DNA of 64,000 nucleotides from Paenibacillus thalictri. GTDB taxonomy: Bacteria; Bacillota; Bacilli; Paenibacillales; NBRC-103111. The notes beneath the pieces were generated by a model that saw only the letters and a list, made by a program, of their open reading frames with translations, was not told where the DNA came from and ran no database searches. A program made the position numbers and the translations under genes. The stretch is from NCBI RefSeq assembly GCF_004307995.1, contig NZ_SIRE01000002.1, positions 1-64,000 on the forward strand, given 5' to 3'. Each line of letters begins with the position of its first letter. The first letter of the stretch is position 1. Of this stretch, positions 38,483 to 46,624 are shown piece by piece.

Positions 38483-38513
38483 TTTGACAAATTTCGTCAA
38501 ATATTTATGTAAT
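38483..38513 (+). promoter_or_regulatory. Candidate fapA promoter overlapped by a palindrome
   Basis: TTGACA (38484-38489) is a perfect -35 box. TGTAAT at 38508-38513 matches the -10 in five of six positions at 18-bp spacing. The -35 lies inside a near-perfect 19-bp palindrome, TTTGACAAATTTCGTCAAA (38483-38501), a likely repressor site. The ribosome site GGAGGTG follows at 38521. Confidence 0.55.
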
Positions 38514-38533
38514 GTATTTCGGAGGTGTCGGGG

Positions 38534-40111
38534 ATGGAACTATTCAGGAACGGCTATTTTTGTTTGACTGCGGAAGGGGAAACCGTTTATATCACCGTAT
38601 TTGCTCAGCAGTTTCCTCTCAAGGATTTCGAATTGGTCCTGAGGCAGGTTCCGCGCGTGCAAGTGACGAACTTCTCCGCTCTGCGCAGCGCCGTTCTCCA
38701 AAAAACAAATACGCCCGTAGAAATCGGGATCATGAAACCGGACATTGAAATCGAAGTCAGTAAAGATGATATGCAGGCCAGCTTCAAACTGAATCTTCCG
38801 GCGGAAGAGCTGCAGACACATAAAGCGGCTATCGTGAACCGTATTATGGACCAGCTAAAGCTGGCCGGTGTCGTTGACGGCATCTTATATGAAGTGATCT
38901 CCAGCGATTTTCCGGTGCAAAAAAGCGTTGTTGTCGCCCGCGGCATCCCGCCGCTCCCGGGAGAAGACGCATCCGTGACATATTTCAGCTTGTCGGAACG
39001 AAAACCGACGATCCGCGAGGACGGCAGAGCGGACTACTACGAGATCAGTTTTATTGACGAGGTGCAGGCCGGCGATTGGCTGGGCGAGAAAGTGCCGGCC
39101 ACTCCGGGAACCCCCGGAAGGAACCTGAAGGGTGTCCCGATCCCGCCGCAAAAAGGCCGGGATAAGCCGCTCATTTACGATAAACAGTCGATATCCGAAC
39201 ACGAGGAAAACGGCAGCATCGTGCTTCGTTCCAAGATCACCGGAGCGGTTCAAAAGCTGCAAAATAAAATCAGCGTGCAGGAGCTGCTTGTGATTAATGG
39301 CGACGTCGGTCCGAAAACCGGCAACATCGACTATGACGGTTCCATTAAAATCAAAGGCACGATTCACGACGGCTATTCGGTAACGGCAACCAAGGACATC
39401 TCCATTCAGGACGAAATGGGGCTTGGCGCGGTCGAAAGCATCGTATCGAAAACGGGAGATATTTTTATCAAGGGCGGCATATTCGGCAAAGGACGGGCGA
39501 CAATACAAGCCGGGCGCAACGTATTTGTAAAAAACGCCCAAGACTGCTCGATTACTGCCGGGGACAACATCCACATCGGCCTGTACGCGATTGGCTGCAA
39601 CCTGCAGGCAAAATATATTTTGCTCGACAAGCGGCGGGGCAAAATTATCGGCGGCCATGTCCAAGCGAAGGTACAGATCGTCACGGCGTTCATCGGCAAC
39701 GAATCGGAGCGGCCGACCAAGGTGCATGTAGAAGGTTTTGACCGCAGAGAAGTGATGAAAGATCTGGAACTGGTGCTGCAGGAATACAAGAAGGTGCTGG
39801 CCGAGCTGGAGCATTTGCGCAAGGAAGTCGATCTGTACGAGGAATATGTCGACATGCTGAAAAATTCGGAAATGAAAGCCTACATGACGCATATGGCGAA
39901 ATTCGAGGAGGCCACGATGAAGGTGGCTAATCTGGAGGAGCGGCGCAAGCGGCTGATGACGAATTTGAACACCAAGGGGGACGGGGAAGTCACCGTCCTG
40001 CAGAAGGCGTTTCCGCGCACGCTGCTGCAAATTAAAGAGATCGAAAAGCGGATCGAGCAGATTACGACAGGCAGCTTTTACGTCGATAAAAATACGTTTT
40101 TTCATTCTTAA
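38534..40111 (+). CDS. FapA family protein (DUF342)
   Basis: A 525-residue FapA-type protein. After an N-terminal region (about 1-170) comes the glycine-rich beta-helix-like core (about 175-390; GDVGPKTGNIDYDGSIKIKG, FIKGGIFGKGRATIQAG) and a C-terminal coiled coil (about 405-500). The family was first linked to flagellar assembly and surface behaviour; the molecular role is poorly known. The ATG at 38534 follows GGAGGTG by seven bases; the GTG at 38525 lies inside that site. Divergent from the CheY/CheX-like pair and 16 bp before the GAF gene. Confidence 0.9.
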   Translation: MELFRNGYFCLTAEGETVYITVFAQQFPLKDFELVLRQVPRVQVTNFSALRSAVLQKTNTPVEIGIMKPDIEIEVSKDDMQASFKLNLPAEELQTHKAAIVNRIMDQLKLAGVVDGILYEVISSDFPVQKSVVVARGIPPLPGEDASVTYFSLSERKPTIREDGRADYYEISFIDEVQAGDWLGEKVPATPGTPGRNLKGVPIPPQKGRDKPLIYDKQSISEHEENGSIVLRSKITGAVQKLQNKISVQELLVINGDVGPKTGNIDYDGSIKIKGTIHDGYSVTATKDISIQDEMGLGAVESIVSKTGDIFIKGGIFGKGRATIQAGRNVFVKNAQDCSITAGDNIHIGLYAIGCNLQAKYILLDKRRGKIIGGHVQAKVQIVTAFIGNESERPTKVHVEGFDRREVMKDLELVLQEYKKVLAELEHLRKEVDLYEEYVDMLKNSEMKAYMTHMAKFEEATMKVANLEERRKRLMTNLNTKGDGEVTVLQKAFPRTLLQIKEIEKRIEQITTGSFYVDKNTFFHS

Positions 40112-40127
40112 AGGAGTGTATCCGACA

Positions 40128-42059
40128 TTGGCGGCACCAGCCCATAAGCATATGTATTACCGCTTCGAGGGACTCCTCCTGGCTATCGATTTTTTTACCC
40201 AGCGATTCGACACGGAGCAGCTTTCCGCGGCTTCCTTCGAATTCGTCAATGAAATTCTCACCTTACATGCATCCGCCCTGTTTATGAAGGAAAACAACCG
40301 TTTCGTTATGAAGCAAAAGCGGCTGTACAACCACATTCCGTCTTATGAGATTGGAAACACGGAGAAGCTGAAGCAGCTTGTGTTGTTCCGTGGCCATACG
40401 ATGGTTAGCGGACTGGAGCAGTTTCTGGAAGAGGACGACATTCGAGCTTTGCATATCAAGTGGCTTATGCCGCTGATGATCGGCGATACGCTGCACGGAT
40501 TTATTGTATCGAACGGCAATATCTCCGAGGAATTCACCGAAGACGACATGGTGATGGCCAATACTTTGATGAGGCTGATCAACAATTCGCTCGAAAACAG
40601 CCTCCATTATGCCGAGCTGCAAATGTCCAACGCCAAGCTGGACCAGAAGAACTTCAATCTGTTCGCCATCAACCAAAGCACCAAGGTGCTGATGTCGGAA
40701 ATGTCGCTGGCCAGCCTTCACGAAATTACGACAGACGTATTCAGCGAGGTGACGGCAAGCCAGATTACCTCGTTTGGCATTGTGGATCCGCTCACCCGAA
40801 AATTAACGATTACCGGTTACCGCAACGTCCTTGCTTATACGAAATTTTTCGGGCAATTCGAGCTGGTCACGCTAACATATGACGGCGGGCCAATCGTGCT
40901 TCACACGGGCCGCGACCGCGATCGTCTCCAGAGACTGTTCGTCGATACCGGGCTTTTCCGCGCCTTGGAAGCGGAGTATGTCATTCTGATCGTGCAGGAG
41001 CGCATCGTTGGCATGATTACACTCAGCAAACCGGTAAACGACGAGCGCAAATACGACGAACCGACCTTCGAGCTGATCGAGTCGCTCGCCAACTCCGCGT
41101 TTATTGCGATCTCCAACGCCATGCTGTTTGAAGAAGCCAACCGCCAACGGAAAAGCGCGGAAACCAAACTCAAGCTGCTGCAAACGTTAAACCGGCTTGT
41201 CAAAAATGTGAGCGAATGCGGCACCCGCGAGGAGTTATGTTATTTTACCGTCAGGACACTGCAGATGACGTTCCACATTCGCAAGGTGCTGATTTGCCTG
41301 AGGCAAGGCGACCAATATGTCGTTGTCAACGACCGCGGCTTCCATGTCGATGATTCGCAAGCAACGGGGAGGGACGAAGACGAAACGGCTTCATCTTCCA
41401 TCCGCAGCCTGCCCGTTATAGGAATCGACGAAATCGGCGGCACACTGCTGGAGGGCAGCTTGCTCAGCGATTATACGGCGGAAGGAGCCGCGCTTTTATT
41501 GCCTTCGGCTTTCGTAAGTTTAATCGGATCGACAAACTGCTGTGTCATCGCGCCCTTAACGGTAGCCAACCGGCTCGTGTTAATGGAAGATCCCTACCCC
41601 CTCGGCTTCATTATCGTGCTTGAAACAGAGGGCGGCTTGGAGGAGGACGAGACGCTGCTCGTCGACACAATCGCCAAAAACATCTCGCCGATACTGTATC
41701 AGATGAGCGTGACCCGCTCCATTCAGGAAAAATACAAGCCGGACGGCAGGATGCTTTTCCTCGCCGCGCTGCAGCAAAAAATAAACGACTGGCACGAATA
41801 TAGGCTTGAGTTCCACCTTTATTATAAGCCGTATCGGTCCCATCCCTTTGATAAGACCGACCCTGCAAAAGCCGAGCTTAAGCGGCTTAACGATGGGGAT
41901 GGGGGCAACGGTGCCGACATTGAGCTATTTTGCTTCGACGGTCATCTGTTTGCTTTCAGTTATGAGCCGCTGATGGCGGCCGGCTGGACCGAGCTCCCGC
42001 ATCAGTACGATATGGACACTGTGATGACGTATCCGGTTCAGCTGCCCTTTTCCAAATAA
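40128..42059 (+). CDS. Multi-GAF-domain signalling protein
   Basis: A 643-residue soluble protein with GAF-like sensor domains at about 10-160, 180-335 and 350-530, and a C-terminal tail of unknown fold. No kinase, GGDEF or output helix-turn-helix was seen, so it may sense a small molecule and act by contact. The start is uncertain: AAGGAG (40111-40116) suggests a TTG at 40128; a GTG at 40116 overlaps that site and an ATG at 40152 lacks one. Follows fapA in the same operon. Its 3' end overlaps the convergent aldo/keto reductase gene by 22 bp. Confidence 0.75.
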   Translation: MAAPAHKHMYYRFEGLLLAIDFFTQRFDTEQLSAASFEFVNEILTLHASALFMKENNRFVMKQKRLYNHIPSYEIGNTEKLKQLVLFRGHTMVSGLEQFLEEDDIRALHIKWLMPLMIGDTLHGFIVSNGNISEEFTEDDMVMANTLMRLINNSLENSLHYAELQMSNAKLDQKNFNLFAINQSTKVLMSEMSLASLHEITTDVFSEVTASQITSFGIVDPLTRKLTITGYRNVLAYTKFFGQFELVTLTYDGGPIVLHTGRDRDRLQRLFVDTGLFRALEAEYVILIVQERIVGMITLSKPVNDERKYDEPTFELIESLANSAFIAISNAMLFEEANRQRKSAETKLKLLQTLNRLVKNVSECGTREELCYFTVRTLQMTFHIRKVLICLRQGDQYVVVNDRGFHVDDSQATGRDEDETASSSIRSLPVIGIDEIGGTLLEGSLLSDYTAEGAALLLPSAFVSLIGSTNCCVIAPLTVANRLVLMEDPYPLGFIIVLETEGGLEEDETLLVDTIAKNISPILYQMSVTRSIQEKYKPDGRMLFLAALQQKINDWHEYRLEFHLYYKPYRSHPFDKTDPAKAELKRLNDGDGGNGADIELFCFDGHLFAFSYEPLMAAGWTELPHQYDMDTVMTYPVQLPFSK

Positions 42060-43006
42060 CGAAGTTGCTCCTGCGTTAGCTGGACACGATCCGCCAGCAG
42101 GCAATCGTCCAACTGCTCACGCGAATAACAACCGATAATCGGAATGGTTGGAAACGGCTGTGACATTAAATATCCAAGGACGATCTGGGAGATCGTCAGA
42201 GATGATTCCGCCGCAAGCTGCCTTATCCGATCCAGTCGGCCACGGTTCAATTCCGAACGATAGGCCGGCTTTACCTGATCTCCGTCAAACGAATACTTGC
42301 CCGAACCCAACTTGGTAAACAAACCCTGCGCCTGTGACGAATAAGGAATCGCAGTTAATCCGCTCTCCACATGATACCGTTGCATATCGTCGCTCATGGC
42401 CACAGTCGTCGGGTCTGATATTTTCGCCGGATCTACTGCGGCCAGACTCCACGACATCTGATTGCCGGAAAATCCCTGCAGCCCTTGAGCCGCAGCGTAT
42501 GCCTGAGCTTCCTGAATCCGCGCGACCGTCCAGTTGGAGCAGCCGAAGTAGCGGATTTTCCCCTCTCGGACATGTCTGTTTAGTGTCTCCAAGATTTCCC
42601 CAACGCTCCGCCCAGGATCGTCGCGGTGCAGCCAATACAGATCGATGGTTTCCACCTGGAGCCGCTGCAGGCTTCCTTCCAAATCATACGTGATTTCCTC
42701 CGGTGACATTCTCGGAATATGCATGGTACTGAGGTGGGGATGCGCACCTTTCGTCGCCACAATCAATTGACTCCGATTGTTTCTCGCCTTCATCCATCTG
42801 CCGATAATTTTTTCACTGATATTCGCTTCGAGCGGCAGCCAATTGTTGTATACCTCAGCCGTGTCGACCATATTTCCGCCAAGCTCCACGTAATCATCCA
42901 TCAGCTTAAACGAGTCATTTTCATTCAGCTTGCTGCCAATCGGCACACCGCCAAGTGCCAGAGACGAGCTGACCAATTCCGTTCCGGCAATGGTTTTCCG
43001 TTTCAT
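42038..43006 (-). CDS. Aldo/keto reductase
   Basis: A 322-residue NADPH-dependent TIM-barrel reductase with the catalytic Asp (NMVDTAEVYNNW, Asp and Tyr), Lys (ATKGAHPH) and His (YWLHRDDP) tetrad visible. Reduces aldehydes or ketones to alcohols. Convergent with the GAF gene, ending inside its 3' coding sequence by 22 bp, so the two transcripts overlap. AGGCG precedes the ATG. Confidence 0.9.
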   Translation of the reverse strand: MKRKTIAGTELVSSSLALGGVPIGSKLNENDSFKLMDDYVELGGNMVDTAEVYNNWLPLEANISEKIIGRWMKARNNRSQLIVATKGAHPHLSTMHIPRMSPEEITYDLEGSLQRLQVETIDLYWLHRDDPGRSVGEILETLNRHVREGKIRYFGCSNWTVARIQEAQAYAAAQGLQGFSGNQMSWSLAAVDPAKISDPTTVAMSDDMQRYHVESGLTAIPYSSQAQGLFTKLGSGKYSFDGDQVKPAYRSELNRGRLDRIRQLAAESSLTISQIVLGYLMSQPFPTIPIIGCYSREQLDDCLLADRVQLTQEQLRYLEKGS

Positions 43007-43155
43007 AGTTTATCGCCTCTATTTTTTATGATTTTTCCATTTATTCAACAGGTCCCGGGTTACCCGTCAAGTCCATTGTAATAGAGAGCGATTTCAAATA
43101 ACAATGTCTACTTTTTTTGATCCGGTTTTTGCCCGCCATTCAGCACAATCGATAA

Positions 43156-43797
43156 TTACAGCTTTCTCAATTCACGCAAAATATTGTCCGGATCCAACCG
43201 CTGCATAAAGTCCGGATTCACGTAGGCGGAACGGATCATGCCGGATTCGTCGATCATAAAGGTGGAAGGAATCGGCAGGATCCAGCGGTTCGTCGCGTTG
43301 TATTCCGCCAGGTCCATGCCCACTTGTTTCATAATGTCCTGGATGTAATCCGGAACGTCATAAAGGATGTTATAGAAAGCGGCCACGAGACCGTGCGTGT
43401 CGCTAAGCACTTGGAAGGTCAGCTCTTCTTTCTCCTGCTGGGAAAGCGTGTTGTCCGGACTTTGCGGGCTGACCGCGACCAACTGCCCCCCAAGGGCTTC
43501 GATCTCCGGCAGTAGCTTCTGATAGGCCTTAAGCTGACTGTTGCAGAACGGGCACCATCCGCCCCGGTAGAAAGTCAGAACAACAGGTCCTTTGGACAGT
43601 TCATCATAAAGGTTAACCATTTCTCCCAATGCATTTTTGAGTGTAAAATCCTTTGCCTTCTGCCCCTCCTGCCGGCCGTAAGCCATACCGGATTCCTGCT
43701 GCTCCTGGATCTGACGGAACATCTCCATTTGAATCTCCAAAGGGGTATGCGCGATAAATTCCCGTTTGGCTTCCGCTAAAGCTTGAGTTAATGACAT
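43156..43797 (-). CDS. Peroxiredoxin-like (AhpC/TSA) protein with CPFC motif
   Basis: A 213-residue thioredoxin-fold protein. The active site RGGWCPFCNSQL has two cysteines spaced as CxxC, as in the PRX-like2 subgroup, followed by VAVSPQSPDN and a final FMIDESG strand. Probably reduces peroxides or disulfides. The ATG at 43797 follows AGGAGGAG; the ORF extends upstream without support. It follows the TetR-linked membrane gene by 101 bp and may be in the same regulon. Confidence 0.88.
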   Translation of the reverse strand: MSLTQALAEAKREFIAHTPLEIQMEMFRQIQEQQESGMAYGRQEGQKAKDFTLKNALGEMVNLYDELSKGPVVLTFYRGGWCPFCNSQLKAYQKLLPEIEALGGQLVAVSPQSPDNTLSQQEKEELTFQVLSDTHGLVAAFYNILYDVPDYIQDIMKQVGMDLAEYNATNRWILPIPSTFMIDESGMIRSAYVNPDFMQRLDPDNILRELRKL

Positions 43798-43898
43798 GTT
43801 TTGCTCCTCCTTTGTAATTAAAACTTTCTCCATTGAACCGCTAAAAATTAGATGGACTTGCTGGTTCATTGTCAGGCTAAATCTCTGTTAATGATGCT

Positions 43899-44414
43899 TC
43901 ATTCGGCAGACATCTTGGCTGGCGAAGCGAATGCCGCGATCCTGTCTTGCCTGCGCAAATGGATGATTTGGGCTGTCAAGCCAACGATAAGAATGACGAG
44001 GAGAATGCCTTGACAACCGAGGAGAAGCGGCGATTTCAGATCGGTGACAAAGGGGTGGCCGTCTGGAACACGGCGCAGCGTTTCGGAAACGGCCGGCACC
44101 ATCAGCAGAAACGCCGTCAGACTGAGGCAGATCGTTTCGAGATACTTGCCCGCACGCCCCAAACTCGAAATACGCCCGATGCCGTATCCGGTGAGCAGCA
44201 GCAGGATCGTTGCCGCGCCAATGCCATAGCTGGCCGACTGATGTGCAACGAGAAATACAGTGGTAGCGCCGAGCAGCATCGAAATGAAATAGACGACACC
44301 GGATCTTGAGCGTGGCACGATCCGTCCGTAGCGAGCAAACATATATATAGCCAGCGGAATAGCGGGCAAGCTGCCGAGTGTATGCACCCAGCCAAGTAGT
44401 GAAATTCCAAACAT
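43899..44414 (-). CDS. Small integral membrane protein
   Basis: A 171-residue hydrophobic protein with four or five predicted membrane segments (about 5-25, 40-57, 65-80, 92-110, 128-148) and a short charged C-terminus. No family is recognised with confidence; it may be a DUF2306/DoxX-like membrane protein. AAGGAGA precedes the ATG by about six bases. A TetR-type operator identical in design to the one at the tetR promoter lies 168-185 bp upstream, so TetR probably controls it. Confidence 0.75.
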   Translation of the reverse strand: MFGISLLGWVHTLGSLPAIPLAIYMFARYGRIVPRSRSGVVYFISMLLGATTVFLVAHQSASYGIGAATILLLLTGYGIGRISSLGRAGKYLETICLSLTAFLLMVPAVSETLRRVPDGHPFVTDLKSPLLLGCQGILLVILIVGLTAQIIHLRRQDRIAAFASPAKMSAE

Positions 44415-44581
44415 AATTGTCTCCTTCCAGTCCTTATGGACAAGGGTGTTTTGTTTTGTTCTGTTCTGTCGATAGATTGGCGCAAGCCGATACTAGAGGC
44501 TGACTGCATTATAGCTGAGCTTCAACCACTACTCTTGGCCAGCTCGGTAGAAATTCGTGTGGTCGTTAGTCATCGGATATA

Positions 44582-44599
44582 CTACCTACTAGTAGGTAG
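44582..44599. promoter_or_regulatory. TetR operator 1 (membrane-protein promoter)
   Basis: CTACCTACTAGTAGGTAG is a perfect 18-bp palindrome matching 16 of 18 positions of the site at 45549-45566. On the minus strand it is followed by TATATC, a weak -10, so it may again fill the promoter spacer. It lies upstream of the membrane-protein gene that starts at 44414. Confidence 0.75.
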
Positions 44600-44648
44600 A
44601 TAAAACGGCGAACTCCGCCGACTACTTCAAACGTCGCCCCCGTGCCAA

Positions 44649-44918
44649 TCATGAACTAACATCACACCCGAACCACTCGACTGGGCTGACCACAACCGAT
44701 ATCCCATACGCAGAGTTCTTGATGTATGTCGTCCATCCATCGACGGGCAGCAGGGGGCGTTTTGCCATCATCCAGTGACCATGATGCCGTTCGAGTTCAT
44801 GCCCCGTATCGGCATTTGGCGGATGAAATGCGATAATTTCGTAAATAGCGAGCTTATCCGTAATAGTATGGAGCCCGCTCTTTAGATTGGTTAAGCGAAA
44901 AGGGGTACCTCCTTTCAT
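44649..44918 (-). CDS. Short hypothetical protein
   Basis: An 89-codon frame, same strand as tetR and 33 bp after it. No recognisable family, signal or membrane segment. AAAGGAGGT lies inside codons 2-5 rather than before the start, and no good start codon follows it, which argues against efficient translation as drawn. It may be a remnant or chance frame, kept because it fills the gap between tetR and operator 1. Confidence 0.3.
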   Translation of the reverse strand: MKGGTPFRLTNLKSGLHTITDKLAIYEIIAFHPPNADTGHELERHHGHWMMAKRPLLPVDGWTTYIKNSAYGISVVVSPVEWFGCDVSS

Positions 44919-44951
44919 CTCGATCTTGAACCATCGCCGTCGCGGCTTTCA

Positions 44952-45539
44952 TCACAAGGTACGCGAAGCGAGTCGCTCTAAGAGCGGGCCAGTCACCACG
45001 CCGAATATCTTCGGATCACCATAAGCCCGCGCCGAAAGCATCGCGCCGTGAACCGTCGCCATGAACGCTTCGGCCTCGGCACGAGGGGTACTTATCAGTT
45101 GAAGTTGCCCCTGCCGCGCGCCGCGTTCTAACACGGATGTCAACCACGCCGACAAGGAGCGGAAATGCGCCCGGACCTCCAGGCCAACTTCCTCGGGCAG
45201 GACGGGTAGCTGGCTTGCCAGTAGAGCGCTGATACAAAACGGGGCGCTGGCGTCCGCGATACAGGCTTCCCAATAACCGGCGTAGCACCGAAGCAGTTCG
45301 AGCGGATCGGATATCTGAAGTTCGAGATTCGCCATCCCCGCTTCAGCTTCTTTCCGATACCGCGCAACTAGCGTTCGGACCAGATCGACTTTGCTTGGGA
45401 AATGGTGATGGATGCTCGCCTTACGAATTCCAACCACATCAGCGATGTCGGCATAACTGAAACCGTTGTAGCCGCCAGCGACGATCAGAGAACGCGCACA
45501 AGACAAGATGTCGTCAAAAGTGGTAGATATATTTGTCAT
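44952..45539 (-). CDS. TetR-family repressor
   Basis: A 195-residue repressor with an N-terminal helix-turn-helix (about 20-55; GFSYADIADVVGIRKASIHHHF) and an all-helical ligand domain. The ATG at 45539 is chosen because it lies seven bases after a good -10 (TAGAAT, 45546-45551), implying a leaderless mRNA; the GTG at 45545 would lie before the expected transcript start. Operator 2 sits in its own promoter, and operator 1 near the membrane-protein gene, so it probably represses itself and that gene. Confidence 0.88.
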   Translation of the reverse strand: MTNISTTFDDILSCARSLIVAGGYNGFSYADIADVVGIRKASIHHHFPSKVDLVRTLVARYRKEAEAGMANLELQISDPLELLRCYAGYWEACIADASAPFCISALLASQLPVLPEEVGLEVRAHFRSLSAWLTSVLERGARQGQLQLISTPRAEAEAFMATVHGAMLSARAYGDPKIFGVVTGPLLERLASRTL

Positions 45540-45545
45540 GTCCAC

Positions 45546-45574
45546 ATTCTACCTTCTGGTAGGTAGTTTGTCAA
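45546..45574 (-). promoter_or_regulatory. tetR promoter with operator 2 in the spacer
   Basis: On the minus strand: TTGACA (45569-45574), 17 bp, TAGAAT (45546-45551). The operator at 45549-45566 (CTACCTTCTGGTAGGTAG on the plus strand) fills the spacer and overlaps the -10. The expected start of transcription, about seven bases later, falls on the ATG of tetR itself. Confidence 0.72.
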
Positions 45575-45712
45575 ATAACATAGTTGTGGAGTGGTTTTGA
45601 CTTTTAAACTTGATTGACCACGTCAAATACATCCGTGGAATAAGCGAGTCTCCGATGTAGAACCCCTGCCTGGGTTGACACGAGGTCAGCTCATTTCTCA
45701 TGTTCCCCTCCA

Positions 45713-45754
45713 TAAAAAAATGACCGATGCAGCATTAATCAAGCTGCATCGGTC
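45713..45754 (-). terminator. Intrinsic terminator of sigK
   Basis: A perfect 12-bp stem, GACCGATGCAGC / GCTGCATCGGTC, with a 9-base loop, followed on the minus strand by ATTTTTTTA. It begins 9 bp after the sigK stop. Confidence 0.92.
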
Positions 45755-45762
45755 CCATTTAT

Positions 45763-46464
45763 TCATCGTTTCGCCTTATAAAACTCATGATACAGCTTCA
45801 TCAACGCGCGCTTCTCTATTCTCGACACATAACTCCGGGAAATCCCCAGTTCCTTCGCGATCTCCCGTTGTGTCCGTTCTTCTCCGCCATGCTCCAGACC
45901 GAAGCGGCCGACTACAACCTCTTTTTCCCGATCATCCAATATGTCCAAATTTTTATATATTTTACTTTTCTCGATTTTCAACTGCACTTTATCGACCACA
46001 TCGTCAGCCTCTGTACCTAGAATATCAATCAGCGTAATTTCATTTCCCTCTTTGTCCGTGCCGATCGGGTCATGCAACGATACGTCCTTGCGGGTCTTTT
46101 TTAAAGACCGCAGGTGCATCAAAATTTCGTTTTCGATACATCGAGCCGCAAATGTTGCCAGTTTTGTCCCTTTATCCGGGGAAAAAGATTCAATTGCCTT
46201 GATCAATCCAATCGTTCCGATGGAAATGAGGTCTTCGAGATCCTCCCCGGTATTATCGAATTTTTTGACGATATGGGCCACCAAACGGAGATTGTGCTCG
46301 ATCAGCAAATTGCGTGAATGCTGGTTGCCTTGCGCCATAAGCCGCAGATGCTTTTCTTCTTCGTCCTCGGCAAGAGGCTGGGGAAAAGCGTTGTTTTTCA
46401 CGTAAGAGACAAGAAGCATTAATTCCTTAATAAACAAAGCGATTGCGCTGAATAAGCCCGGCAC
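45763..46464 (-). CDS. sigK: Sporulation sigma factor sigma-K (pro-sigma-K)
   Basis: A 233-residue mother-cell sigma factor. An N-terminal hydrophobic pro-sequence (about 1-20) precedes [12 protein letters not shown], where the SpoIVFB-type protease cuts in known relatives. Region 2 has [14 protein letters not shown] and [18 protein letters not shown]; region 4 has [24 protein letters not shown]. The gene is continuous, unlike the skin-interrupted copy of Bacillus subtilis. GTG at 46464 is chosen: it matches the known pro-sequence length and has GGGGGTGG upstream; the GTG at 46479 would leave almost no leader behind the sporulation-type promoter. Confidence 0.95.
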   Translation of the reverse strand: MPGLFSAIALFIKELMLLVSYVKNNAFPQPLAEDEEEKHLRLMAQGNQHSRNLLIEHNLRLVAHIVKKFDNTGEDLEDLISIGTIGLIKAIESFSPDKGTKLATFAARCIENEILMHLRSLKKTRKDVSLHDPIGTDKEGNEITLIDILGTEADDVVDKVQLKIEKSKIYKNLDILDDREKEVVVGRFGLEHGGEERTQREIAKELGISRSYVSRIEKRALMKLYHEFYKAKR

Positions 46465-46493
46465 AGCTGCCACCCCCACGATGAAATTACTGC

Positions 46494-46521
46494 TATTTTA
46501 TGAGGGCGGATGCCTAGAAGT
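46494..46521 (-). promoter_or_regulatory. Candidate sigma-K/sigma-E type promoter of sigK
   Basis: On the minus strand: AC, 17 bases, then CATAAAATA, matching the sigma-K consensus (AC-N16/17-CATAnnnTA) and partly sigma-E. The start of transcription would be near 46487, about 23 bases before the GTG start. This fits mother-cell expression and autoregulation. Confidence 0.65.
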
Positions 46522-46624
46522 GCATGTACTGTGTAAAAATATAACTCTCCACAGAGGAATCAGCCTTTAATACAGGGCATTAGCCGACAAGGAGCTTACT
46601 GATTTATATATTGATTCCTTGAAA

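Noticed and set aside
38885..40105. A long minus-strand open frame (406 codons) opposite fapA
   Set aside because: It is antisense to a clear FapA protein, has no ribosome site, and its translation has no recognisable domain.
45763..46464. Split sigK (skin element)
   Set aside because: The reading frame is continuous through all sigma regions and no recombinase gene is nearby.
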